Positions 25,283 to 34,159 of a stretch of 64,000 bases of DNA are shown in pieces. Source of the stretch: CAYJFG01 sp964369405 (GTDB lineage Bacteria; Bacillota; Clostridia; Oscillospirales; Acutalibacteraceae); NCBI GenBank assembly GCA_964369405.1, contig CAYJGB010000001.1:1-64000 (forward strand), written 5' to 3'. The position numbers and the translations under genes are program-made. Below the pieces are notes generated by a model that saw only the letters and a list, made by a program, of their open reading frames with translations, ran no database searches and had not been told where the DNA came from. Position 1 is the first letter of the stretch. Every line of letters starts with the position of its first letter.

Positions 25283-27133
25283 ATGGTAAAATCACAACAC
25301 AAGATTATCGCGTTTGTACTTGCTCTATTTATGGTTTTTGGTTTAGTAGTTGCAACAACTGCTACTTCAAGTCTTTCTGTAAATGCCGCTAGTGGAGATG
25401 TAGTATATCTTGAACTTCCATCTGAATGGAACTCTCCTCATGCTTATGTATGGAGCAATTCTTCAGATGCAGCACAACAATGGCCAGGAGCATCTATGAC
25501 AAAAGTTAGTGGAGAAACTAATGTCTATAGTTATACAATCCCTGGTAATCAAACAAACGTTATATTTAACAATGGAAGTGGTAGCCATCAAACTACTGAT
25601 TTAACTATTCAAGCAGGTAAAATCTTTAAAGTTTCTGGCGGTTCTACTGGTACAGCAGTATCTGGTAGCTGGAGTGACTACAGTGGTAGCACAGCTCCAA
25701 CAGACCCAACAGACCCAACAGACCCAACAGACCCAGAAGACCCTACAAACCCACCAGTAACTGGTGACGGTGCATATGCTTACTTAAATAACTCTGCAAA
25801 TTGGTCTAGCCCTACAGTGTATTTTTGGAGCGAAGCAGGTGGTAGTGGTAGTGCTTGGCCTGGTCAAAGATTAACAGATGCAGATAAAGACAACTTAGGT
25901 AACTATCAAGTATTTATTCCATCTGATAAAGTTTACGGAGTAATTTTCAGTGATAGTGGTAACTCACAATCAGCTGACTTGATGATTGGACAAGGCGACA
26001 ACAAAATTTATGACAACTCATCAAATACTTGGGAAGATTATGACACAAGTGCTATTAAATTCTCAAGTGCAGGTCCTGACCTTGAATCTCCACAGTACAA
26101 ACAAACAGCAATTACTTTCTCAGCAAATGCAGCTGGTGGCGAAGGTGCTATAAGCTACAAATTCTCAGTAAGTAATAGTTCTGGAACTCAAACAATTCTT
26201 TCTGACTATAGTACATCAGTTAAAAGTGTAGTTTGGACACCTCAAGCAACAGGTAACTACACAGTTACTATTGATGTAAAAGACGAAGGTGGAAACACAA
26301 ATAGCAGAGAATACAAATATGTAATCAATGACGATGCTACAAGTGTTGACCCAGTATTAAAAAGCATTACTCCTGCTTCTGGTGACGAGATTAAAGTAAA
26401 TCAACAAGCTACAGTACAAGTAAATGCTGGTGGTGGTAAAGTTGGAACAAACTTATTATTCTATAAAGTTGCTGTAACTGACCCACAAGGTAATAGTGTA
26501 AATACAGTTTACTATAAAACAAGTAATGAATTAGACTTTACACCAACTATGCTTGGAACATATACAATTGATGTAACAGTTCAAAACAGTGAAAATACTG
26601 TTGTTAACAGAGCATTTACATATGAAAGTGTAAGTTCAGTAACTCCATCAACAGACCCTATAATTAGCTCATTTACAGCTGATAAAGTCTCACCTGTAAT
26701 TGCTAATACTGCTGTTACTTTCACAACTACAGCATCACAAGGACTAGCACCTTACTTATATCAATATTCTGTAAATGGTCAAGTAGTAAGAGCATACTCA
26801 TCAATTAACCAATATGTGTGGACTCCAACTACAGCTGGTACTTATAATGTTTCTGTAACAGTTAAAGATGGTAATAATAAAACTGTTTCAAGAACACAAA
26901 GTTATGTAGTAGAAGAAGCAGCTCCAACAGTTATAAAAGGCGACGTTGATATGAATGGTAGAGTTTCTATTGCAGACGTAGTATTACTACAAGGATATCT
27001 AGCGAAAACTGTATCTTTAAGCGACGAACAACTTTTAAGAGCTAAAATAAGTGGAACTGGAAATCCTAACATAAGCGATGTTTTATTAATTCAACAATAT
27101 TTAGCAAAGAAAATTCCATCATTAGATTTTTAA
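25283..27133 (+). CDS. secreted starch-binding protein with two CBM26-like modules and a dockerin
   Basis: This 616-residue non-catalytic protein has a signal peptide (about 1-35). A first CBM26-like starch-binding module lies at about 38-130 (AYVWSN, WPG). A TDP-repeat linker (about 139-158) and a second CBM26-like module (about 163-253; VYFWSE, WPG) follow. Three Y_Y_Y-type beta repeats of about 90 residues, each with VWTPxxxGxYxVxxxVxD or close variants, span about 258-545. A C-terminal type I dockerin begins at Gly553. The first dockerin calcium loop (GDVDMNGRVSIAD) is intact. The second (KISGTGNPNISD) has lost acidic ligands. It would tether starch to a cohesin-bearing scaffold. AGGAGG precedes the ATG, and the amylase follows 43 bases later. 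Codon use (AAC, TTC, TAC) suggests high expression. Confidence 0.87.
   Translation: MVKSQHKIIAFVLALFMVFGLVVATTATSSLSVNAASGDVVYLELPSEWNSPHAYVWSNSSDAAQQWPGASMTKVSGETNVYSYTIPGNQTNVIFNNGSGSHQTTDLTIQAGKIFKVSGGSTGTAVSGSWSDYSGSTAPTDPTDPTDPTDPEDPTNPPVTGDGAYAYLNNSANWSSPTVYFWSEAGGSGSAWPGQRLTDADKDNLGNYQVFIPSDKVYGVIFSDSGNSQSADLMIGQGDNKIYDNSSNTWEDYDTSAIKFSSAGPDLESPQYKQTAITFSANAAGGEGAISYKFSVSNSSGTQTILSDYSTSVKSVVWTPQATGNYTVTIDVKDEGGNTNSREYKYVINDDATSVDPVLKSITPASGDEIKVNQQATVQVNAGGGKVGTNLLFYKVAVTDPQGNSVNTVYYKTSNELDFTPTMLGTYTIDVTVQNSENTVVNRAFTYESVSSVTPSTDPIISSFTADKVSPVIANTAVTFTTTASQGLAPYLYQYSVNGQVVRAYSSINQYVWTPTTAGTYNVSVTVKDGNNKTVSRTQSYVVEEAAPTVIKGDVDMNGRVSIADVVLLQGYLAKTVSLSDEQLLRAKISGTGNPNISDVLLIQQYLAKKIPSLDF
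25700..25735 (+). repeat. four 9-base tandem repeats in the CBM linker
   Basis: ACAGACCCA is repeated exactly four times in frame, encoding the Thr-Asp-Pro linker between the two starch-binding modules. Copy number could vary by slippage without breaking the reading frame. Confidence 0.8.
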
Positions 27134-27176
27134 TTAACTCAAATAATACTATCCAAATTAGGTAGGAGGTAAATGA

Positions 27177-29438
27177 ATGCATAAAGTCAAAAGAATTGTA
27201 GCGTTACTATTGATAGCTATGTTAATGGTTTCTGTTGCTGCTGTATCAGCAAGTGCTGTTGAAACAGAAGAGGAAACTGTTGCAAATTCTAATCAAATTA
27301 TAGTACATTACAAAAGTCAATCAGGACAAGTACCAACAATTTATTATTGGAACAGCTTGCCTCAAAATATGGAAACAACATATCCAGGTGTAGCAATGAC
27401 ATATGATTCTGCTCAAGTAGGTGGAAACTGGTATACTTACACATTTAACAATATTACAAAAGTAAATATGTTATTTATTGAAAATGGCGAGCAATCAAAA
27501 GAACTTTCAAGAAATCAAACTGGTGAATACTGGTATGATGGTAAAAAATGGAACACAAAAAACCCAGATACAGTTGTAGAAGCTGAAAGAAATGATTTTA
27601 GAGAAGAAACAATCTACTTTATAATCACAACTCGTTTCTATGATGGTGATACAGGTAACAATGTACACTGTTGGGACGACTCAAGAGCTGGTAACGGCGA
27701 CGGCGACGAAGCATGGAAAGGTGATTTCCAAGGCTTAATCGATAAACTAGACTACATAAAAGCTTTAGGATTTAGTGCTATTTGGATGACTCCAGTAGTA
27801 ACAAATGCTAGTGGATATGACTATCATGGATACCATGCACTTGACTTTACAACAGTTGATGCACGTTACGAAAGCGAAGGAGCTACATATCAAGATTTAA
27901 TTGATGCAGCTCATGAAAAAGATATCAAAATCGTACAAGACGTTGTATGGAATCACTCAGGTAACTTTGGTGAAACAACACTAAAACCAATCTTTGAGAA
28001 AAACTTCACAGATGTTTCTCAATTAGCTGATATGGAATCAACAATGGAGCCTACTTCATTATTGTTAGACTATTTCAACTTATCTTCAGCTGAAGAATAT
28101 TATGCTCAAACTCCAGAAGTACAATACCAACAAAGACTTACAATGATGAAAGAAGATAATACAGATACAGACAACTTCTATCATCACGAAAAATCATTAG
28201 GTTGGGGACAATACACAGAACAAACTGGACAAATTGCCGGCGACTGTGTTGACTTAAATACTGAAAATCCTGAAGTAGCTGAGTTTCTTACAGATACTTA
28301 TATGGACTATGTTAATATGGGTGTAGACTCATTTAGACTTGATACAGAAAAACATATCAACAGATGGACACTTAACAGTGCTTATTTCCCAGTATTTGAG
28401 CAAGTTGAAGACTTCTACATCTTTGGCGAGGTTTGTGCAAGATGGCATGGTGCATTTAACGAAGGTGGAGCTTCTGACTCTGTATTCTTCTACACATGGG
28501 ACGAAACAGGTTCATGGGCAAGCAACTGGAGTGATACTGACTGGAGTGCAAACTTAAGCAACTCTACAAAACACTTCACAGAACATTCATACAAAGAAAC
28601 AAACATTACAAGTGATAATGCATTCTTAAACGGTAACGAATACCATACACCTGACTATAGTCAAGCTAATGGTACTGGCGTAATCGACTTTGGTATGCAC
28701 TGGGCATTTGATAACGCTAGCTCAGCTTTCCATGCTGGTAAAGATGCAGATAAATACTTTAATGACTCAACTTGGAACGTTGTTTATGTTGACTCACACG
28801 ACTATGGTCCAGACCAAACACAAAAAACACGTTTCAACTATGGTCCACAAGTATGGGCAGAAAACTTAAACTTAATGTACACATTCCGTGGTATTCCTTG
28901 TTTATATTATGGTAGTGAAGTAGAGTTTATGAAAGGTGCTGTTATAGACGTAGGTCCTAATGCACCACTAGATGAAACAGGTAGAGCTTACTTTGGTGAT
29001 TACTTAGAAGGCGAAGTTAATGCAACAGACTTTAGCGAATACACAGCAACTGGTACTGTAGCAGATACATTAAATAACCCTCTATCATTACATATCCAAA
29101 GATTAAATGAAATTAGACGTGAAATCCCTGCATTACAAAAAGGACAATACTCAACTGAAGGCGTAAGTGGTAATATGGCATACAAACGTCGTTACACAAA
29201 TGCAGAAGAAGGTGTTGATAGTTTTGTAGTTGCAACTGTAACAGATGCTGCAACATTTACAGGAATTCCAAATGGTACATATATTGATGCTGTTACAGGT
29301 GACGTTCAAAATGTATCAAATGGTTCATTATCAATTAGCTCACCAGGTAAAGGTAATATGAGAGTATATGTACTTAGCTCAAATGGTTTTACAGGTATAG
29401 ATGGTAAAATCGGAGAAACAGGCACATACTTAAAATAA
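27177..29438 (+). CDS. secreted alpha-amylase, GH13, with N-terminal starch-binding module
   Basis: It hydrolyses internal alpha-1,4 links of starch outside the cell. The 753 residues comprise a signal peptide (about 1-27), a CBM26-like module (about 40-125; TIYYWNS, YPG) and a GH13 catalytic domain from about 145. Conserved regions are DVVWNHSG (I), GVDSFRLDTEKHI with nucleophile Asp389 (II), YIFGEV with acid/base Glu418 (III) and VDSHD with Asp542 (IV). Region IV has Ser where Asn is usual. There is no dockerin, so it is not predicted to join a cellulosome-like complex directly. ATG 27177 follows GTAGGAGG. Its partner is the upstream dockerin protein, probably in one transcript ended by the following hairpin. 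Confidence 0.94.
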   Translation: MHKVKRIVALLLIAMLMVSVAAVSASAVETEEETVANSNQIIVHYKSQSGQVPTIYYWNSLPQNMETTYPGVAMTYDSAQVGGNWYTYTFNNITKVNMLFIENGEQSKELSRNQTGEYWYDGKKWNTKNPDTVVEAERNDFREETIYFIITTRFYDGDTGNNVHCWDDSRAGNGDGDEAWKGDFQGLIDKLDYIKALGFSAIWMTPVVTNASGYDYHGYHALDFTTVDARYESEGATYQDLIDAAHEKDIKIVQDVVWNHSGNFGETTLKPIFEKNFTDVSQLADMESTMEPTSLLLDYFNLSSAEEYYAQTPEVQYQQRLTMMKEDNTDTDNFYHHEKSLGWGQYTEQTGQIAGDCVDLNTENPEVAEFLTDTYMDYVNMGVDSFRLDTEKHINRWTLNSAYFPVFEQVEDFYIFGEVCARWHGAFNEGGASDSVFFYTWDETGSWASNWSDTDWSANLSNSTKHFTEHSYKETNITSDNAFLNGNEYHTPDYSQANGTGVIDFGMHWAFDNASSAFHAGKDADKYFNDSTWNVVYVDSHDYGPDQTQKTRFNYGPQVWAENLNLMYTFRGIPCLYYGSEVEFMKGAVIDVGPNAPLDETGRAYFGDYLEGEVNATDFSEYTATGTVADTLNNPLSLHIQRLNEIRREIPALQKGQYSTEGVSGNMAYKRRYTNAEEGVDSFVVATVTDAATFTGIPNGTYIDAVTGDVQNVSNGSLSISSPGKGNMRVYVLSSNGFTGIDGKIGETGTYLK

Positions 29439-29487
29439 TGCTTTAGAAATAAAATTGACTAATTAGTCAAAACATAGTAAAATAATT

Positions 29488-29531
29488 AAGCAAGTCAGTA
29501 GATTAAATCTGTTGACTTGCTTTAATTTTTT
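29488..29531 (+). terminator. intrinsic terminator after the amylase gene
   Basis: AAGCAAGTCA (29488-29497) pairs with TGACTTGCTT (29513-29522) as a perfect 10-bp stem, extended by an inner AGAT/ATCT pairing, then TAATTTTTT. Confidence 0.88.
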
Positions 29532-29547
29532 CGAAATAATATGCGTA

Positions 29548-29578
29548 TCACAATTACATCACAAATGTGATGTAATAT
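29548..29578 (+). promoter_or_regulatory. predicted response-regulator box before the two-component operon
   Basis: Two direct TCACAA half-sites (29548-29553 and 29559-29564) are 11 bases apart. The second continues as TCACAAATGT, and a -10-like TAATAT (29573-29578) begins nine bases after it. The same arrangement precedes the ABC genes. An overlapping palindrome TTACATCAC-AAAT-GTGATGTAA (29554-29575) is also present. Direct repeats with an 11-base period suit an OmpR-family dimer, which is inference. Confidence 0.6.
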
Positions 29579-29612
29579 ATAAAATATATTTATATAATAT
29601 AGAGGTGTAGTA

Positions 29613-30299
29613 ATGTATAATCAAAAGAGATGTATCTTAATAGTAGATGATGAAGAAAAAATAGTAAGAGGCCTTAAAGACTTTTTTAACGCTAAAGGAT
29701 TTTACATAATGACAGCTTACAATGGAGAAGAGGCACTAAATATTTACTATGAAAATAATATTATTATTGATATTATCTTGCTAGATGTTATGATGCCAAT
29801 ATTAGACGGTTTTGAGGTGTTAAAAACACTTAGAGAAAATAGTCTAGATGTACCAGTAATATTTTTAACAGCAAAAGACCAAGAGTATGACCAGTTACAA
29901 GGGTTTGACCTAGGCACTGATGATTATATAGCAAAACCATTTTCCTTAGCACTTTTACTAGCTAGAATAGAGAGTGTGTTAAATAGAGCAGGTAAAAACT
30001 CTAAAAATGAATTGGTTTTAGGAGATATTAAATTAAATATTAATAGCAAAATGCTATCTGTTTATGATGAAAATATTAGTTTAACTGCTAAAGAATATGA
30101 ACTGTTATATTACTTGATTATAAATAAGGAAATTATTTTATCAAGAGAAAAGATTTTAACAGCTGTTTGGGGTTATGATTATGACGGCGATATACGAACA
30201 GTAGATACTCATATAAAACAGCTAAGGACAAAGCTGTGTGAAAAATCAAGTTATATAAAAACAATCCACAGAATGGGATATATGTTTGAGGTGAAGTAA
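29613..30299 (+). CDS. OmpR-family response regulator
   Basis: This 228-residue regulator has a receiver domain with Asp12/Asp13, phosphoacceptor Asp58 (ILLDVMMP) and the FLTAKD and IAKPF motifs. A winged-helix DNA-binding domain (about 130-226) contains LTAKEYELLYYLI and VWGYDYDGDIRTVDTHI. The stop codon is immediately followed by the histidine kinase ATG, so the two are translated as a pair. It likely binds the TCACAA repeats found before its own gene and before the ABC transporter genes downstream. The RBS is GAGGTG. Confidence 0.95.
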   Translation: MYNQKRCILIVDDEEKIVRGLKDFFNAKGFYIMTAYNGEEALNIYYENNIIIDIILLDVMMPILDGFEVLKTLRENSLDVPVIFLTAKDQEYDQLQGFDLGTDDYIAKPFSLALLLARIESVLNRAGKNSKNELVLGDIKLNINSKMLSVYDENISLTAKEYELLYYLIINKEIILSREKILTAVWGYDYDGDIRTVDTHIKQLRTKLCEKSSYIKTIHRMGYMFEVK

Positions 30300-31751
30300 A
30301 TGAAAATCAGCATACAACTAAAAATTATAATTTCTTTTTGCTTGTTAATATGTTTTATGTTTGTTTCAGTTCTAGTGTTTGGCTCTTTCTTTTCAAGGGA
30401 GTATTTTATATACCAAAATAAAAATGAATTACTTGATTTTTATTACAAGATAGAAAACTCGTATAGTGATGACGAAGAAATTTTAAATGAATTAACAGCT
30501 AATGAGGACAAAATAAAAGGTTTTTCAGTTCAAGTTTTTTCAGAAAATGAACTAATCTTTTCAACTAGAAGTATGATACCGTTTCAAATTCCAGATAAAG
30601 GCAGACCAGAAAGTGATAGACAATTAGTATTAGATGAATATGAGTATAATCCAGAAGTTAAGGTTATAAATTCAGAGAATATTAATAATAGTATGCTTTT
30701 ATTACAAGGTAAAATTAATTACAATAATGAAACAAGATATATAAATATAAGTAAGCCACTAGAGTCAATTGAAGAAAGTGTAGATATGTTTACACAAATC
30801 AGTTTTATAATATGTTGTGCAGTTTTAATCTTAGGTATTATTGTTATATATTTTATTTCAAAAAGCATTACTAAACCTATTAAAAATATAGAATTAATTT
30901 CAAATAAATTATCAAGTTTAGATTTTTCTTATAAAGTAGATGAAAATATTAATACGAAAGAATTATCAAATTTGGCAGTAAGTATTAACTCTATGTCAAG
31001 TCAGCTAGAAAGCTCCATAAACAACCTTAAATTAGCAAATATTGAGCTTCAAAAAGATGTTGATAAACAAAAACAATTAGAACTTATGCGACGTCAATTT
31101 ATAGCAAACGTCAGCCACGAAATGAAAACACCATTATCGCTTTTACAAATATATTGCGAGAATTTAAAATACAATATTGATAATGTAGACAAAAATGAAT
31201 ATTGCGATATTATAATTGAAGAAACTAACAGGCTTGATAATATAGTGCGTGATATGCTTAACATATCTAATATCGAAAATGGATTATCAAAAATGGAGAT
31301 GAAAGAGTTTGATTTATCTATTAGTACAGAAAAATTAGTTAACACAATGTTGCCTATGCTAGATGAATTTGACTTATCTGTAGAAATCACACCTAATATA
31401 AATATAAATGGCGACCAAAAACATATTGAGGAAGCTATGAGAAACTATATTATGAATGCTATTTCCCATACTGAAAATAATAATAAAATAAAGATAAAAT
31501 TATCAATTTTTAATAATGAAATTGTGTTTTCTGTATATAATGATGGTGAGAAAATTATAAAAGAAGAGATGAAAAATATATGGGATAGCTTTTACAAAAA
31601 AGATAAATCAAGAACTAGAACTACATCTGCTAATGCTGGATTAGGTTTATATGTTGTAAGAGTTATTGTAGAAAAACACAACGGCGTATATGGGGTTACA
31701 AATAAAGAAAACGGTGTGGAGTTTTATTTTACAATCAACTTGAAGAGTTAA
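30300..31751 (+). CDS. membrane sensor histidine kinase
   Basis: The 483-residue kinase has membrane helices near 8-28 and 164-186 that bracket an extracytoplasmic sensor region of about 130 residues. A HAMP domain (about 187-240), HisKA with His273 in NVSHEMKTPLS, and a HATPase domain with NAISHTENN and GLGLYVVRVIV follow. It should phosphorylate the adjacent regulator. The signal is unknown. The sensor loop is longer than in the loop-less BceS-type kinases that sense flux through their transporter, so direct ligand sensing is possible. Confidence 0.93.
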   Translation: MKISIQLKIIISFCLLICFMFVSVLVFGSFFSREYFIYQNKNELLDFYYKIENSYSDDEEILNELTANEDKIKGFSVQVFSENELIFSTRSMIPFQIPDKGRPESDRQLVLDEYEYNPEVKVINSENINNSMLLLQGKINYNNETRYINISKPLESIEESVDMFTQISFIICCAVLILGIIVIYFISKSITKPIKNIELISNKLSSLDFSYKVDENINTKELSNLAVSINSMSSQLESSINNLKLANIELQKDVDKQKQLELMRRQFIANVSHEMKTPLSLLQIYCENLKYNIDNVDKNEYCDIIIEETNRLDNIVRDMLNISNIENGLSKMEMKEFDLSISTEKLVNTMLPMLDEFDLSVEITPNININGDQKHIEEAMRNYIMNAISHTENNNKIKIKLSIFNNEIVFSVYNDGEKIIKEEMKNIWDSFYKKDKSRTRTTSANAGLGLYVVRVIVEKHNGVYGVTNKENGVEFYFTINLKS

Positions 31752-31759
31752 CAAATTGT

Positions 31760-31811
31760 TCACAATTTAAACACTTATCCTCACAACTCTATCACAAATG
31801 TACTATATAAT
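31760..31811 (+). promoter_or_regulatory. predicted response-regulator box and promoter of the ABC genes
   Basis: Three TCACAA half-sites lie at 31760-31765, 31781-31786 and 31792-31797, spaced 21 and 11 bases, that is two turns and one turn of helix. TATAAT (31806-31811) begins nine bases after the last one. TCACAAATGT is identical to the site before the two-component genes. No normal -35 is present, which suggests activator-dependent transcription. Confidence 0.65.
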
Positions 31812-31841
31812 AAGTTTAATTCAATTAGGAGGAACGTATTT

Positions 31842-33362
31842 ATGTACATTTTTAAAAATGCTCTTAAAACCATAACTAGAGCAAAAGGCAGAACTATTTT
31901 AATATTTATTTTAGTAATGGTAATAGCAATTTCGGCGTGTGTTGCTTTAAGTATTCAAAGCAGTGCAGAAAAAGCAAAAGATAGCACATATGATAATATG
32001 ACGGTGTCAGCTCAGATTGTTACAGACAGAAATAGTCTTATGAACGAAAATAGAGGCGACCAAGAGGCTATGCAAGAGCTTATGGAGACTATGCAAGAAT
32101 CGATGTCGCTAGAAGAGATGGAAGAATATTCAACAGTAGAAAGCGTTATAGGATTTTACTATGACTCTTCAATTTCACTAAACGCCACAGATACAACAGT
32201 GTATGAAGTTGCTACTAACCAAGGTGCTGGTGGTTCTATGGGTGGTAGAGAAGATAAAATGGGTATGACTTTAGGAATGAGCAGTGGCGACTTTACATTA
32301 ACTGGCTATAGTTCACACGATGCAATGACTAGTTTTATTGATGGTACACTTACAATATCTAGTGGAGCAATGTTTACTCAAGGAGAAGCGAATAACGAGT
32401 GTGTTATAAGTGAAGAAATAGCAGCATTAAATGAGTATGAAGTGGGGGATGAGATAACTCTTAGTAACCCTAACAAAGAAGATGAAACTATAGATTTTAC
32501 AATAAGTGGAATATTTACTTGCGAAAGCACAGATTCATATGCTAATGACATTTACACAAGCTATGAAACAATACAATCAGTATGTGAAAGTTCAGAAGAA
32601 GTAAGCGAAATGTATGTAGATGAGAGAACTGGAGCAGAAGTTTCAACAGCGTTAGTAGGAAGAACTAACGGAACATATCTTTTTGAAAATCCTACTGAAT
32701 TTGAAGAGTTTGAAAGTCAAGCAGTAGCGTTAGGTTTAGACGATGAAAAATACACAGTAACATCAATGGACATAGAAACATTTGAAAGTAGTATTTTACC
32801 ACTTGAAAATTTAAGTAACTTCACAATGATATTTTTTATTGTTGTATTAGCGATAGGAGCATTAATATTAATAGTGTTTAACTTGTTCTCAGTAAGAGAG
32901 CGTAAGTATGAAATAGGTGTACTTTCAGCAATAGGAATGCCTAAACCAAAAGTTGCATTACAATTTATTAGTGAAGTATTAATGGTAACATTAGTAGCTG
33001 TAATAATAGGTGCCTCTATTGGAGCAGTTGCATCAAATCCATTGGGAGATATGTTGCTTACTAGTCAAGTTGAGTCATTAGAAGAGCAGTCAAATTCTGT
33101 TAATGAAAACTTTGGAGGAAATTTCTCTGGTAGAGGTCAAGGTGGAGATGCTAGTATGCAACAACCACAAGGTGGACCTGAAACAATGGGTATAAATGCT
33201 CAAGATGTAGATTACGTAGATACATTACAAACTAGCACTGACTTGATGGTTTTATTACAATTAGTAGGAATAGGTTTATTACTATCCTTATTAGCAAGTA
33301 GCGTAGGCATAATATCAATTTTAAGATATGAGCCACTTAAAATATTAAGTGAACGAGCATAA
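31842..33362 (+). CDS. ABC transporter permease, FtsX/MacB-like, with long external domain
   Basis: This 506-residue permease has helix 1 at about 17-38, an extracytoplasmic domain to about 320, and three further helices (about 325-348, 375-402, 465-492) in FtsX arrangement. The external domain has Met/Glu-rich stretches (for example AMQELMETMQESMSLEEMEE) and GGSMGGREDKMGMTLGMSSG. The loop between helices 3 and 4 is Gly/Gln-rich. Such permeases transmit mechanical work to export or release peptides, toxins or metals rather than forming a simple channel. AGGAGG precedes ATG. The ATPase gene follows 17 bases later. The trigger is probably the upstream two-component system. Confidence 0.88.
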   Translation: MYIFKNALKTITRAKGRTILIFILVMVIAISACVALSIQSSAEKAKDSTYDNMTVSAQIVTDRNSLMNENRGDQEAMQELMETMQESMSLEEMEEYSTVESVIGFYYDSSISLNATDTTVYEVATNQGAGGSMGGREDKMGMTLGMSSGDFTLTGYSSHDAMTSFIDGTLTISSGAMFTQGEANNECVISEEIAALNEYEVGDEITLSNPNKEDETIDFTISGIFTCESTDSYANDIYTSYETIQSVCESSEEVSEMYVDERTGAEVSTALVGRTNGTYLFENPTEFEEFESQAVALGLDDEKYTVTSMDIETFESSILPLENLSNFTMIFFIVVLAIGALILIVFNLFSVRERKYEIGVLSAIGMPKPKVALQFISEVLMVTLVAVIIGASIGAVASNPLGDMLLTSQVESLEEQSNSVNENFGGNFSGRGQGGDASMQQPQGGPETMGINAQDVDYVDTLQTSTDLMVLLQLVGIGLLLSLLASSVGIISILRYEPLKILSERA

Positions 33363-33379
33363 ATAGGAGGGTAATAATA

Positions 33380-34066
33380 ATGAGTATATTTAAACTAGAA
33401 AATGTAGAGTATTCTTATGATAAAAGAAGATATGTAATTAAAGACTGTAATTATAAATTTGAAAAAGGCAAAGTTTATGCAATAGTAGGAAAATCTGGAG
33501 CAGGTAAAACAACATTACTATCAATGTTATCAGGGCTTACAAGACCAACAGGTGGACATATATATTATGAAGATAAAGATATATCTGCAATAAATCAATA
33601 TGATTATCGTTCAAAATATGTAGGGGTAATATTTCAATCATATAACTTGCTACCACATCTAACAGCAAAAGAAAATGTAATATTATCAATGGATATAAGC
33701 AACAAAAAGATTGAAAACAAATCAGACAGAGCAACACAATTATTAGACGATGTTGGCTTATATGATGAAATGATTAATAGAAAAATATTAAAATTATCTG
33801 GAGGAGAGCAACAAAGAGTAGCAATAGCAAGAACGCTTGCATATAGCCCAGAAGTAATATTAGCAGATGAGCCAACAGGTAATTTAGATGGAGAAACACA
33901 AGATAACATAATGGATATATTTTGCGAGTTAGCACATGAGCAAGATAAGTGTGTAGTTATAGTAACACATTCACCAGAAGTAGCAACAAGAGCAGATGTA
34001 TGTTACGAATTAATCCCAACAATAAAGAAGAAAAGACCAAAAAACAGAGCAAAAAATCAAGAATAA
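33380..34066 (+). CDS. ABC transporter ATP-binding protein, MacB/LolD type
   Basis: This 228-residue ATPase has Walker A GKSGAGKTT (about 35-43), the Q-loop FQSYNLLPHLTAKENV, signature LSGGEQQR and Walker B VILADEPTGNLD followed by VIVTHS. It powers the preceding permease. The C-terminus is a basic tail rich in Lys/Arg/Asn. It ends the plus-strand operon, facing uppP, with a shared terminator in between. Confidence 0.94.
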   Translation: MSIFKLENVEYSYDKRRYVIKDCNYKFEKGKVYAIVGKSGAGKTTLLSMLSGLTRPTGGHIYYEDKDISAINQYDYRSKYVGVIFQSYNLLPHLTAKENVILSMDISNKKIENKSDRATQLLDDVGLYDEMINRKILKLSGGEQQRVAIARTLAYSPEVILADEPTGNLDGETQDNIMDIFCELAHEQDKCVVIVTHSPEVATRADVCYELIPTIKKKRPKNRAKNQE

Positions 34067-34096
34067 AAAACTCCCAAACCAAAATAATATATAGCA

Positions 34097-34142
34097 TAAA
34101 AAGCTACCACTGTTCAAGAAAAATTAACAGTGGTAGCTTTTT
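34097..34142. terminator. bidirectional intrinsic terminator between the ABC operon and uppP
   Basis: A roughly 17-bp stem, AAAAGCTACCACTGTT (34098-34113 region) against AACAGTGGTAGCTTTT (34126-34141), has an 11-base loop and A/T tails on both sides. It can therefore serve the converging units. Confidence 0.9.
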
Positions 34143-34159
34143 ACAACCGATAAAAAATT

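Noticed and set aside
25700..25735. Short tandem repeats considered as a CRISPR or minisatellite
   Set aside because: Nine-base in-frame units encode a Thr-Asp-Pro linker; no spacers and no cas genes.
29554..29575. Palindrome TTACATCAC-AAAT-GTGATGTAA as a CRP-like site
   Set aside because: Not excluded, but the shared TCACAA direct repeats at both promoters explain the region better and the palindrome is absent from the second promoter.
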